A DNA stretch of 64,000 bases from Rhodanobacter thiooxydans (GCF_030291135.1 NZ_CP127409.1:1736001-1800000); one strand, 5' to 3'. Positions 7,553-17,879 are shown, numbered from the stretch's first letter. A program made the numbers and translations. The notes: a model not told the origin generated them from the sequence alone.

Positions 7553-10043
7553 GAATCTCCACGGTACCGTTTCGACCATCGATGCGCACGCGCTGGCCGT
7601 TGCCGAGCAGGCGCATCACGTGGCGCACGCTCATCACGGCCGGCAGGCCCAGTTCGCGTGCGGTCACCGCGCCGTGCGACAGCGGGCCGCCGCTTTCGGT
7701 GATCACCCCGCGTGCCTGGTAGAACAGCGGCGTCCATGCCGGGTTGGTGGTGCGCGCGACCAGGATTGCGTCTTTCGGAAAGTGCGGAAAGTCTTCCGGG
7801 CCGCGCACCACGAACACTTCGCCTTCGACGATGCCGGGGCTGCCGCCGAGGCCCTTGAGCACGCTGCTGCCGTCGACCACGACCGGTTCCGCCTCGCCGA
7901 AGATCCAGTCCGGCGTGCGCGCGCAGGCGGCCAGGTAACCGGTCTTGTGTCGGGTCGCGGCGAGCGTGATCGGGGCCAGTTCGTCGCTGCGCAGTGCGTT
8001 GTCCAGGATCGCCAGCGGCACGAAATAGACGTCCATCGGATCGGCCAGCACGCCGCGCTCGACCAGCTGCATGCCGATCGCCTTCAACCCGCGGCGGAAC
8101 GGCAGATGCAGGCGGGTGGTCTGGTAATGCTCCAGATCGTCCAGTGCGGTGTAGGTGCGGGCCAGCCGGATCACCTCGTGCACCAGGTAGCGCAGTTCCT
8201 CCGGCGCGTGATCGAGTACGGTGTGCTCCATCGCTGATTGCGCAGCCTTCTGGCGCAACTCGGCGGCTGCACGATCCTCGTCGGGGCGATCGACCAGCAT
8301 CTTCAGCTGGTCCAGCACGATCTGTGGCGCCTCGACCCAGGTCGGGTGGTAGGCGTCGAAATCCAGTTCGCGATGACCATGGCGAGCCAGGAAGCGCTGG
8401 AACTCGGCGTGGAACGCAGGGTACTGCGGCAGTTCTTCCAGCAGTTCGATGCTGGGTTCGCTGCGCAGCCGCGCGTGCAGGGTGGCATCCATCCGCACCA
8501 GTCGCGACAGCGACCACAGCTCGGCATTGACCTGGCCGGTCTTGGTGTCGGTGACCGCCAGCAACTGGTCGAACACCTGCTGCGCCTGCTCGGCCGGCAG
8601 CGCCAGTCGCAGCATCTGCTGCAGGGCCAGGTACAGCGTGCGCTGGGTCAGCGAGATGGCGATGTTGGGCAGGAAGTAGCTGGCGCCCAGCGCGTTGATG
8701 CGCAACACGTAATCCCACAGCTCGTTCAGCGGGCGACCGTCCAGCGACTCGCGCATCAGGGCGCCGATGCCGAGCAGGTAGGTGTCCAGGTCGCGCATCC
8801 AGCGTACCGGCAGTTCCTGCACCCAGGCGAACTGCGCGGCGATCTGCGGCAGCGCGGCGCGGATGCTTTCCACGTCCTTGAGCATCTTCGCCGGCGTGCG
8901 GCCGCTGTAGAGTTCGACCGCGTTCTGGTTGCCGTAGATGTAGTAGTCGCGCATCGCGAACCACTTGTCGCCGAACGGCGGCAGGCCCATCAGCTTGAAG
9001 CTGTGGTTGAGCGAGGCGTGGAAGCCGGCTTCGCACAGGTCCCAGGTCAGCGGCGTGACCGGCGTGGGGAAACGCTCGGCCGATTCGTCGCGGGTCCAGC
9101 GCGGCGGGATGCGCGTCACCGCGCGCGACTGCAGCAGGTACAGCGTGCCGTCCTGCCACGCCCATTCGATGTCCTGCGGGAAACCGAAGTGCTGCTCGGC
9201 GGCCAGCGCCAGCTGCGCCACCGCGCGGCGTTGTGCTTCGTCGAGGGCAGGGGTATAGGCCTGTTCGGCCGACAACGTCACGTGGCGGGTACCGCCGGTG
9301 GCATCGGTCACCAGCGCTTGCGGCTTCTCGGCGATCACCGCCTCGACCTCGCTCATGTCGCTGCGCTTGAGGCAGTACTCGTCGACCGGCTCCTCGCCGC
9401 CGACCACCGTTTCGCCGAGGCCGAACGCGGCGTTGATCAGCACCTGGTCCAGTGCGCCGCGCACCGGATCGATCGAGAACGCCACGCCGGCGGCCTCGCG
9501 TTCGTTCACCAGCACCATCTTCTGCACCACCACGGCCATCGCCGCATCCAGGTGGTTAAGCCCCATCCGTTCGCGGTACGGCAGCACGTGCGCGTTCCAC
9601 AGCGAGGCGTAGCAGCGGCGGATCGCGTCGAGCGCGGCATCGACGCCGCGGATGCCCAGCAAGGTGTCGTGCTGGCCGGCGAACGCGGCGCCGGGTAGAT
9701 CCTCCAACGTGCCGGAAGAACGCACCGCCACCGGCGTATCGACCAGTCCGAATGCTTCCATCTTCGCGGCCAATTCGCCGCGCAGCGACGACGGCAACGG
9801 CTGCGCCAGCAGCAGCGCCTGGATGCGCTCGCTGCGCGCGGCGTGGTCGAGCGCGGCATCGTCCAGCACGTGGCGGATCGCCTCATGCAGCGGCGCCACG
9901 AACTCGCGATAGACCTCGCTACCGATCACGATGCCCGGCGGCACCGGCAGGTGCTGCGCGGCGCGCGCCAGGTTGGCGCCCTTGCCGCCGCTGACGGCAT
10001 GCTCGGCAGCCTGCGGATCGGTGAACGCGAAGAGCTGGGTCAT
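7539..10043 (-). CDS. PEP-utilising phosphotransferase related to PEP synthase and rifampin phosphotransferase
   Basis: 834 residues. The N-terminal ATP/pyruvate-binding domain (about 1-310) has GGKGANLARAA, AVRSSGTLEDLPGAAFAGQ and QDIEWAWQDGTLYLLQSRAV. A helical central domain of about 370 residues follows, then the swivelling phospho-His domain with GGPLSHGAVTARELGLPAV, His790 being the expected phosphorylated residue. There is no C-terminal PEP-binding TIM barrel as in true PpsA, so the layout matches the Rph class. Substrate unknown; rifampin is only one possibility. The start overlaps the PAP2 stop by ATGA. It is last in a three-gene coupled operon. Confidence 0.82.
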   Translation of the reverse strand: MTQLFAFTDPQAAEHAVSGGKGANLARAAQHLPVPPGIVIGSEVYREFVAPLHEAIRHVLDDAALDHAARSERIQALLLAQPLPSSLRGELAAKMEAFGLVDTPVAVRSSGTLEDLPGAAFAGQHDTLLGIRGVDAALDAIRRCYASLWNAHVLPYRERMGLNHLDAAMAVVVQKMVLVNEREAAGVAFSIDPVRGALDQVLINAAFGLGETVVGGEEPVDEYCLKRSDMSEVEAVIAEKPQALVTDATGGTRHVTLSAEQAYTPALDEAQRRAVAQLALAAEQHFGFPQDIEWAWQDGTLYLLQSRAVTRIPPRWTRDESAERFPTPVTPLTWDLCEAGFHASLNHSFKLMGLPPFGDKWFAMRDYYIYGNQNAVELYSGRTPAKMLKDVESIRAALPQIAAQFAWVQELPVRWMRDLDTYLLGIGALMRESLDGRPLNELWDYVLRINALGASYFLPNIAISLTQRTLYLALQQMLRLALPAEQAQQVFDQLLAVTDTKTGQVNAELWSLSRLVRMDATLHARLRSEPSIELLEELPQYPAFHAEFQRFLARHGHRELDFDAYHPTWVEAPQIVLDQLKMLVDRPDEDRAAAELRQKAAQSAMEHTVLDHAPEELRYLVHEVIRLARTYTALDDLEHYQTTRLHLPFRRGLKAIGMQLVERGVLADPMDVYFVPLAILDNALRSDELAPITLAATRHKTGYLAACARTPDWIFGEAEPVVVDGSSVLKGLGGSPGIVEGEVFVVRGPEDFPHFPKDAILVARTTNPAWTPLFYQARGVITESGGPLSHGAVTARELGLPAVMSVRHVMRLLGNGQRVRIDGRNGTVEILRWP

Positions 10044-10903
10044 GCGAGGTTTTCCTTGCGGTAACGCTGGACGAAGGCGAGCACCGCAGCGGCGAGGGCG
10101 ATCCCGCACAGCACGTCGATGCCATAGTGATAGCGCAGGTACAGCGTGGCCAGTAGCAAGGCCAGGATGATCGGCGTCAGCAGCAGCGCGATGCGCCGAT
10201 AACCGCCCAGCGCGAAGAAGCCCAGCACATACACGCCGATGCCGCTGTGCAGGCTGGGGAACACGTCCATGCCGGTGATGCCAGCCTTGACCACACCAGC
10301 CAGCAGGGCGGTCATCGCGCCGCCGTGCACGGGATAGGGAAACACCTCGGGAAACGCCATGTAGGGTCCGCCGGCGGGCACCAGCAGATAGCCGGCAAAG
10401 CCGACCAGATACATCAGGGTCAGGCCGAGGAAAAACGCCTTCGCCTCGGGGCTGCGGCGGCGCACGCTGAACACGATCGCTGGCAGCAGCACCACGAAAT
10501 AGAACAGGAAGTAGCCGCTGCTGAGCAGCTCCGACAGCCACGGCCGTTCCCAGCCCAGCAGGTGTTCCGGCAGGCTGCGGCCACCCCACAGATCACGATC
10601 CAGCGCCAGCAGCGTCGCGTCGGCGGTGTGCTGGATGAACACCTCGCGGATCGCCTTGAACAACGGAAAGATCAGCCAGCAGGCGACGAACTGCAGCGTG
10701 CCTTTCCAGCTTGCCCAGCCACTGCCGGGCGCAGCCCACGTGGCGGCCAGCAACAGCAGCCAGGCGATGCCGCCAAGCACGCTGGCGGCGTGCAGATTGG
10801 CGTCGTCCAGTCGCCAGGCGCCCAAGCTTCCGAACACGAGAATGAGTAGTAACTCGGCGGCGAAGGCGTGGCTGATCCAGCGCGCGATACGCGACGTGTT
10901 CAT
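10040..10903 (-). CDS. PAP2-superfamily membrane phosphatase/phosphotransferase
   Basis: 287 residues with about six to seven membrane segments. PAP2 motifs are visible as PAGGPYM, FPSLHSGIGVYVLGFFAL (motif 2 His) and YLRYHYGIDVLCG (motif 3 His and Asp). The order and spacing resemble the Aur1/inositol-phosphorylceramide-synthase-like PAP2_3 branch more than PgpB. It probably acts on a lipid phosphate at the periplasmic face of the inner membrane. Both ends overlap neighbours by ATGA, so expression is tied to the acyltransferase upstream and the phosphotransferase downstream. Confidence 0.82.
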   Translation of the reverse strand: MNTSRIARWISHAFAAELLLILVFGSLGAWRLDDANLHAASVLGGIAWLLLLAATWAAPGSGWASWKGTLQFVACWLIFPLFKAIREVFIQHTADATLLALDRDLWGGRSLPEHLLGWERPWLSELLSSGYFLFYFVVLLPAIVFSVRRRSPEAKAFFLGLTLMYLVGFAGYLLVPAGGPYMAFPEVFPYPVHGGAMTALLAGVVKAGITGMDVFPSLHSGIGVYVLGFFALGGYRRIALLLTPIILALLLATLYLRYHYGIDVLCGIALAAAVLAFVQRYRKENLA

Positions 10904-12009
10904 GGATTCCCCCGATGCATCACGCGCGGCCAGCGCCACCAGCCGAGTGCGGCCAGCAGCCACAGTGCCAGCAGCGGCCACGGCCAGAACCAGGTCATCA
11001 GCAGCAGACAGGGCAGCCAGACCACGGCCACCAGCAATCCGCCCACGATGCGGAAAAAGCTCACCGTATTGCGCGCATCCGCCTTGCCACCCGCGAACCG
11101 GCCGGCCAGCAGCACCGGCGCCGCCAGCAGTATGAAGGCAGCGACCACCAGCCAGTCCCAGGGCCATGAACGAGTGCGAGGTTGTGGTGGCGGTGGCGCC
11201 TGCGGATGTTGCTGGGCGTCGATCAATGCCAGCGCGTAGGACTCGCCCGCTGCGGCCCGCACCGTCGCCCAGGCTTCCGCCGCCGCAAAGGCCTCCAGGT
11301 TCGGACAGTTCACCGAGACCGCGTCGAGCGCGGCGGCGATCGACTGGTGGATGCGCCGTTCCCAGTCGCGATCGGATTCATCGGCGTCGCGTGCAGGCAA
11401 GGTCACCGGTACGCCGACCAGCGCCTCGACGCGTGAACGGAAGCGGTCCGGCGCCTGGTAGTGCAGGCCCAGCGGCAGCACCTCCAGTGACACACCCTCA
11501 TCCAGCAAGGTGCGCGCGATGCGCGCCGCGCCGCGCTGGTAGGGCAGTGGCCGCCAGCCCCATTCGCTGCTGCCTTCGGGAAAGATCACCAGATCGCCGC
11601 CCGCACGCAATTGGGCGCAGCCGGCGTCGACGGGATGGGCGAACGCAGCGCGCCGGGTGCCGTAGCGTTCGTGATCCTTGTCGCGCACCACCGTGATGCC
11701 GTCGAACATCCAGCGCAGCAGCGGATGCCGCAGCAACTGGACCGAGACCAGTCCCTGCACCCCAGGGAACACGCGTAGCACGGTGTAGCCGTCGATCGCC
11801 CCGTTGCGATGGCTGCTGACGATCAGCCGGCCGCGGCGTCGCGGCACGGGTTGCTGATGGGCACCGACAATGCGGATGCGGCCGAAATAGAACCCGCGCA
11901 GCAACCCGGCCAGCAGTGGAATCCACCAGCGCAGCGACCGCCCTCCGGCGGGCATCGGTGCCGGGTCGGTGCGGGAGCGGGCAGACATCCGTGCTGCGTC
12001 AGGGCTCAT
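10900..12009 (-). CDS. PlsC-type lysophospholipid/glycerol-phosphate acyltransferase
   Basis: 369 residues. The acyltransferase core has VSSHRNGAIDGY (an HX5D form of the catalytic motif, known from GPAT-like subfamilies) and VIFPEGSSEWGW as the substrate-binding motif. A proline-rich spacer and two or three C-terminal membrane segments (about residues 280-360) follow. Start at ATG 12009; a TTG start at 12018 is possible. It is the first gene of the operon with the PAP2 protein and PEP phosphotransferase. The set suggests a membrane-lipid modification, which is an inference from content alone. Confidence 0.82.
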   Translation of the reverse strand: MSPDAARMSARSRTDPAPMPAGGRSLRWWIPLLAGLLRGFYFGRIRIVGAHQQPVPRRRGRLIVSSHRNGAIDGYTVLRVFPGVQGLVSVQLLRHPLLRWMFDGITVVRDKDHERYGTRRAAFAHPVDAGCAQLRAGGDLVIFPEGSSEWGWRPLPYQRGAARIARTLLDEGVSLEVLPLGLHYQAPDRFRSRVEALVGVPVTLPARDADESDRDWERRIHQSIAAALDAVSVNCPNLEAFAAAEAWATVRAAAGESYALALIDAQQHPQAPPPPQPRTRSWPWDWLVVAAFILLAAPVLLAGRFAGGKADARNTVSFFRIVGGLLVAVVWLPCLLLMTWFWPWPLLALWLLAALGWWRWPRVMHRGNP

Positions 12010-12095
12010 TGGTGGCAATGTAGCGGCAAGTGGCGGCTGGCGTCACTGCTGTGCCAGCACTTGCCAAGCGCCGGACGATCTGTTCAAGTTGATCC

Positions 12096-12218
12096 ATGCA
12101 TTCCTTCGCCACCAGCCACCTGAACTCCACCGCGCCTTCCGCGCGTGGCTTCGTGCTGGCCGGCAACACCAATAATCGCGCGAACAATAACGCCAACCGT
12201 TGGCGGGCCCTCGCGTAG
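12096..12218 (+). CDS. Asparagine-rich leader peptide of asnB
   Basis: 40 codons, ATG 12096 to TAG 12216-12218, with an in-frame TGA at 12090 just upstream. Residues 24-34 contain seven Asn in eleven (GNTNNRANNNANRW region), with an eighth Asn at residue 10. Its 3' end overlaps the hairpin-forming segments of an intrinsic terminator, and asnB, the asparagine biosynthetic gene, follows. This is what a ribosome-mediated attenuator for asparagine should look like. The Shine-Dalgarno site is poor; a GTG at 12153 is an alternative start that keeps the Asn cluster. Not seen elsewhere to my knowledge; no search was possible. Confidence 0.8.
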   Translation: MHSFATSHLNSTAPSARGFVLAGNTNNRANNNANRWRALA

Positions 12219-12276
12219 CTGCAAGTTTCATCGAATACGCGAAGAAGGCCCGCCCAGTGCGGGCCTTCTTCGTTTT
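12191..12276 (+). promoter_or_regulatory. Attenuator: three mutually exclusive RNA hairpins ahead of asnB
   Basis: 1:2 hairpin: CGCCAA 12191-12196 with TTGGCG 12200-12205. 2:3 antiterminator: GGCGGGCC 12202-12209 with GGCCCGCC 12247-12254. 3:4 terminator: 12240-12253 with 12259-12272. Segments 1 and 2 lie inside the last codons of the Asn-rich leader. A ribosome stalled on the Asn codons would free segment 2 for the antiterminator, while one reaching the TAG would cover it and let the terminator form. Confidence 0.82.
12240..12276 (+). terminator. Intrinsic terminator of the asnB attenuator
   Basis: Perfect 14-bp stem (arms CGAAGAAGGCCCGC and GCGGGCCTTCTTCG), 5-base loop CCAGT, then TTTT and a T-rich stretch. 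It lies 22 bases after the leader stop codon and 167 bases before asnB, with no other gene to terminate on this strand. Confidence 0.93.
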
Positions 12277-12292
12277 GTGTGTTTGATTTTTC

Positions 12293-12411
12293 GCGCGGGT
12301 CCATCCGCGCGGAGCAAACCCGGCCATCGATGGCTGTGCATTCACTTTTGCGCGGATCCATCCGCGCAAGGCAAACCCGGCCATCCGTGGCCGACTTTTC
12401 AGAAGAGCGGT
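12293..12411 (+). repeat. Two tandem 57-bp palindrome-rich units between attenuator and asnB
   Basis: Units beginning at 12293 and 12350 share GCGCGG-TCCATCCGCGC (itself a hairpin) and GCAAACCCGGCCATC. The second unit ends CCGTGGCCGACTTTTCAGAAGAGCGG, which resembles the right half of the repeat in recJ. They lie in the 5' untranslated region of asnB. Confidence 0.75.
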
Positions 12412-12442
12412 GTCCACAACAAGCAACGAGGAAACTTCCACC

Positions 12443-14110
12443 ATGTGCTCGATTTTCGGAATGTTCGACCTGCAGCCGGGCGACGACCTGGCGGCGTTGC
12501 GCCGGCAGGCGCTGGAGTTGTCGCAGCGGCAGCGTCATCGCGGGCCGGACTGGAGTGGGGTGTTCGTCGATGCCGGGGTGATCCTGGTGCACGAGCGGCT
12601 GGCCATCGTCGACCCGGCCAGCGGCGCGCAGCCGCTGCGCTCGCGCGACGGCGCGCTGGCGCTGGCGGTGAACGGGGAGATCTACAACCACCGCGAGCTG
12701 CGGGCCAGCAGCGGCTATGACTTCACTACCGGCTCGGACTGCGAGGTGATCAACGCGCTGTACCGCGAGCAGGGCAGCGACTTTGTCGGCAGGCTCAACG
12801 GCATCTTCGCGTTTGCACTGTGGGACGGTGCTGCACAGCGCTACCTGATCGCGCGCGACCCGATCGGCGTCTGCCCGCTGTACTGGGGGCACGATGCACA
12901 GGGCCGCCTGTGCGTGGCGTCGGAGATGAAGGCGCTGGTCGGCGTGTGCGCGGACGTGGCGCCGTTTCCGCCCGGTCATGTGTACGACAGCGCCAGCGGC
13001 GAATTGCAGCGCTATTACCACAGGCCCTGGCGCGACTACGCCACCACGCGTGGCCATGGCGTGGCGGCGCCGGCCTTGCGCCAGGCCTTCGAGCAGGCCG
13101 TGCACCGCCAGCTGATGACCGACGTGCCCTACGGCGTGCTGCTGTCGGGCGGGCTGGATTCCTCGCTGGTCGCCGCCTGCGCCGCACGTTTCGCCCGCGA
13201 GCGGGTCGAGGACGACGACCTCAGTGAGGCATGGTGGCCGCGCCTGCATTCGTTCGCGATCGGGCTGGAAGGATCGCCGGACCTCGCCGCCGCGCAGGTC
13301 GCCGCCGATGCGCTGGGCACTGTGCACCACGGCTTCGTCTACACCTTCTGGGAGGGCCTGGATGCGCTGCCCGAGGTGATCCGCCACATCGAAACCTACG
13401 ACGTCACCACCATCCGCGCGGCCACCCCGATGTATCTGCTGGCAAGGCGGGTCAAGGCGATGGGGGTGAAGATGGTGCTGTCGGGCGAGGGCTCGGACGA
13501 GATCTTCGGTGGCTACCTGTACTTCCATAAGGCGCCGTCGGCCGAGGCGTTCCACGAGGAGACTGTACGCAAGCTCGACGCGCTGCACAGCTACGACTGC
13601 CTGCGCGCGAACAAGGCGATGATGGCCTGGGGCGTGGAGGCGCGCGTGCCTTTCCTGGACCTGGAGTTCATCGACGTGGCGATGGGACTGGACGCTGCGC
13701 GCAAGATGGCCGGCCACGGCAAGATCGAGAAGCACGTGTTGCGTGAGGCGTTCGACGGCGCCTTGCCGAAGGAAATCCTGTGGCGGCAGAAAGAGCAGTT
13801 CAGCGACGGCGTGGGTTACGGCTGGATCGACGGGCTGAAGGCGCACGCGGAGCAGGCGGTCAGCGACCGCGAGTTCGCCGCGGCGGCGGCGCGCTATCCG
13901 TTCAACACGCCGGCGACCAAGGAGGCCTATTTTTACCGGCGCATCTTCGAGCAGCACTTCCCCGGTGAGGCCTGTGCCGCGACCGTGCCTGGCGGCAAGT
14001 CGATCGCCTGTTCCTCGCCGGCTGCGCTGGCGTGGGACCCGGCCTTCGCGAACGCGGCCGACCCGTCCGGACGCGCCGTGAGAGGCGTCCACGCCCAGGC
14101 GCTCGCCTGA
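12443..14110 (+). CDS. asnB: Asparagine synthetase B, glutamine-hydrolysing
   Basis: 555 residues, almost the E. coli AsnB length (554). Converts aspartate, glutamine and ATP to asparagine and glutamate. The start MCSIFGMFDL puts Cys2 at the mature N-terminus as the glutaminase nucleophile (N-terminal Ntn domain, about 1-200, with GPDWSGVF and VNGEIYNHRELR). The synthetase domain has the PP-loop LLSGGLDSSLVAA and LSGEGSDEIFGGYLYFHKAP. The codon at 12443 is preferred over 12410 because of this invariant Cys. GAGGAAA lies upstream. It is preceded by the Asn-codon leader and terminator, implying control by charged tRNA-Asn. Confidence 0.97.
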   Translation: MCSIFGMFDLQPGDDLAALRRQALELSQRQRHRGPDWSGVFVDAGVILVHERLAIVDPASGAQPLRSRDGALALAVNGEIYNHRELRASSGYDFTTGSDCEVINALYREQGSDFVGRLNGIFAFALWDGAAQRYLIARDPIGVCPLYWGHDAQGRLCVASEMKALVGVCADVAPFPPGHVYDSASGELQRYYHRPWRDYATTRGHGVAAPALRQAFEQAVHRQLMTDVPYGVLLSGGLDSSLVAACAARFARERVEDDDLSEAWWPRLHSFAIGLEGSPDLAAAQVAADALGTVHHGFVYTFWEGLDALPEVIRHIETYDVTTIRAATPMYLLARRVKAMGVKMVLSGEGSDEIFGGYLYFHKAPSAEAFHEETVRKLDALHSYDCLRANKAMMAWGVEARVPFLDLEFIDVAMGLDAARKMAGHGKIEKHVLREAFDGALPKEILWRQKEQFSDGVGYGWIDGLKAHAEQAVSDREFAAAAARYPFNTPATKEAYFYRRIFEQHFPGEACAATVPGGKSIACSSPAALAWDPAFANAADPSGRAVRGVHAQALA

Positions 14111-14267
14111 ATGCGCGTATCCGATGGATCGTGGGGCGGGCATGGCCCGCCACTCTTCGTCGCAAGCGGCCAAAAGCTGGCGGGCGGCGCCCACCCTGCG
14201 AGAGCGGGGGCGTTTGCTGCAGTGCGTCTGTTATTCTATGGCGCTTGCATCCATCGCTGATATAACC

Positions 14268-15393
14268 ATGATCGAGACCAATCCCATCCATGCGCAGATC
14301 GCCGACCTTCGTGGCCGGGTCGAGTCGCTTCGGGGGTATCTTTGACTACGCTACCAAGAGCGAACGTCTGGAAGAAGTAACCCGCGAGCTGGAGAGCCCC
14401 ACCGTGTGGGACGACCCGGCACGCGCGCAGGAACTGGGCCGCGAGCGCGCCCGCCTGCATACCATCGTCCACGGCATCGACACGCTGACCGCCGGGCTGA
14501 ATGACGCCGGCGACCTGCTGGAAATGGCGATCGCCGACGGCGACGACGACACCGCGCAATCGGTGACCGACGACCTGGCCAAGCTGGAATCGCAGGTCGG
14601 CAAGCTGGAGTTCCAGCGCATGTTCTCCGGCAAGATGGACGCGATGAACGCGTTCGTCGACATCCAGGCCGGCGCCGGCGGCACCGAGGCGCAGGACTGG
14701 GCCGAGATGCTGCTGCGCATGTACCTGCGCTGGTGCGAGAACCGCGGCTGGAAGACCGAATTGATGGAGGTCTCCGGCGGCGACGTGGCCGGCATCAAGT
14801 CCGCCACCTTCCGCGTGGAAGGCGACTACGCCTACGGCTGGCTGAAGACCGAGATCGGCGTGCACCGGCTGGTGCGCAAGAGCCCGTTCGATTCGGACAA
14901 CCGCCGCCACACCAGCTTCACCTCGGTGTTCGTGTCGCCCGAAGTCGATGACGACATCGAGATCGACATCAACCCGGCCGACCTGCGCACCGATGTGTAC
15001 CGTTCATCCGGCGCCGGTGGCCAGCACGTCAACAAGACCGAGTCGGCGGTGCGCATCACGCACATCCCGACCAATACCGTGGTGGCCTGCCAGACCGGCC
15101 GCAGCCAGCACCAGAACCGCGACACCGCGATGAAAATGCTGGCGGCAAAGCTCTACGAGCTCGAAATCCAGAAGCGCAATGCGGAGAAGGACGCGCTGGA
15201 AGCGACCAAGTCCGACATCGGCTGGGGCAGCCAGATCCGCAATTACGTGCTGGACCAGAGCCGCATCAAGGACCTGCGCACCGGCATCGAGCGTTCGGAC
15301 ACCCAGAAGGTGCTGGACGGCGATCTCGACGAGTTCATCGAGGCGAGCCTGAAATCCGGCCTCGAGGCCGGTGCCAAGCGCGTCGATGCGTAA
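14268..15393 (+). CDS. prfB: Peptide chain release factor 2, expressed by programmed +1 frameshift
   Basis: RF2 (about 374 residues) recognises UGA and UAA stop codons. The first 25 codons ([18 protein letters not shown]...) run from 14268 to CTT at 14340-14342, followed by an in-frame TGA. Reading resumes at 14344 with [11 protein letters not shown], so the CDS joins 14268-14342 and 14344-15393. The catalytic GGQ is in [17 protein letters not shown], and the anticodon-like SPF motif is in [12 protein letters not shown]. It precedes lysS with one small gene between, the usual partnership in this group. Autoregulated by RF2 level through the frameshift. Confidence 0.97.
14331..14346 (+). promoter_or_regulatory. 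prfB programmed frameshift site
   Basis: The sequence CGGGGGTATCTTTGAC matches the conserved RF2 site: an internal Shine-Dalgarno-like GGGGG, slippery CTT, the TGA stop and a following C. Confidence 0.97.
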
Positions 15394-15430
15394 CGCTTGA
15401 TTCCTTCCGCTCACTGACGAGGTGGCCCGC

Positions 15431-15757
15431 ATGAACAGCAAGAAGATCTGCGCAATCCTGATCGCTTCAGCCGCGCTGGCAGCATTCGGCGCCGCCGCGC
15501 AGTCACAGCAAGGCAGCGCCGGACAGGGCATCAAGCAGGATGCCAAGGCCGTTGGCCACGGCGTCGCCGACGGTGCCCGCGATGTCGGTCACGCCACCAA
15601 GCATGTCGCCAAGAAGGTCGGCCACGGTGCGAAGGAAGCCGGCACCGGCATCGGCCACGGCGCAAAGAAGGCCGGTATCGCCGTCGGTCATGGTGCACGT
15701 GAGGGCTGGGACGCCACCAAGCATGCCGTCAAGCACGTCTTCGGCAAGGACGATTGA
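15431..15757 (+). CDS. Exported Gly-His-Ala-Lys repeat protein of unknown function
   Basis: 108 residues. A signal peptide (MNSKKICAILIASAALAAFGAAAQ) is followed by a mature part built of roughly 11-13-residue repeats such as VGHGAKEAGTGIGHGAKKAG, with His and Lys on one face. This composition recalls LEA-like or apolipoprotein-like amphipathic helices and could bind metal, membrane or polyanions; none of this is shown. Start 15431 is chosen for GAGG nine bases upstream; GTG 15422 is the alternative. It sits alone between prfB and lysS. Confidence 0.7.
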   Translation: MNSKKICAILIASAALAAFGAAAQSQQGSAGQGIKQDAKAVGHGVADGARDVGHATKHVAKKVGHGAKEAGTGIGHGAKKAGIAVGHGAREGWDATKHAVKHVFGKDD

Positions 15758-15849
15758 CGGGCAGCGCCCATTCTTCATTTCAATAGCGCCATCCCCGCAC
15801 CAACGGGAATGACGGCAACCACCCACGCAAGCCAGTTTCCGGAACACGC

Positions 15850-17384
<1,535 letters not shown>

Positions 17385-17388
<4 letters not shown>

Positions 17389-17879
17389 GCGTCGACACGC
17401 CCGCACTGCAGGACCTGGCCGCGCCCGATGGCGTCTGTTACGGCTGCGGCAGCGCCCATCCGCATGGCCTGCACATCAAGAGCCACTGGCACGAGGACGG
17501 CGTGCACGTGGTCAGCACCCATCTGCCGGGGGCGGATTTCCACGGCTGGCCCGGGCTGGTCTACGGCGGGCTGATCGCGATGCTGGTGGACTGCCATTCC
17601 AACTGGACGGCGATGGCGCACCACTACCGCGCCGAGCATCGCGCGCCGGACAGCAAGCCGCGCATCGACTGCGTCACCGGCAGCCTCGGCATCAAGTTCC
17701 TCAAGCCCACGCCGATGGACGTGCCGCTGACGCTGAAGGCGCGTGTCGAGGGCGAGGTCGGGCGCAAGACCCGCGTGCTGTGCGAGGTTTACGCTGGCGA
17801 GGTGCTCACCGCACTGGGCGACTCGGTCTTCGTGCGCGTCGACACGGCGCAGCTGGCTGCGACCGCGCGGAACGCCTAA
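17385..17879 (+). CDS. Hotdog-fold thioesterase, PaaI/4HBT-like
   Basis: 164 residues beginning at GTG within the lysS stop. The N-terminal [18 protein letters not shown] and central [27 protein letters not shown] follow the pattern of the PaaI-like acyl-CoA thioesterases, with the GG-helix containing the expected acidic residue (Asp in LVDCH). The substrate is unknown. The two Cys near the N-terminus could be a metal or redox site; they recur in relatives I recall. Confidence 0.85.

Noticed and set aside
12043..12444. 133-codon minus-strand frame across the asnB leader
   Set aside because: It runs through tandem repeats and the terminator, has no homology I recognise, and conflicts with the much better supported attenuator on the plus strand.
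14135..14151. GGCGGGC-ATG-GCCCGCC hairpin after asnB as terminator
   Set aside because: Short stem without a T-tract; may only be a dispersed palindrome.
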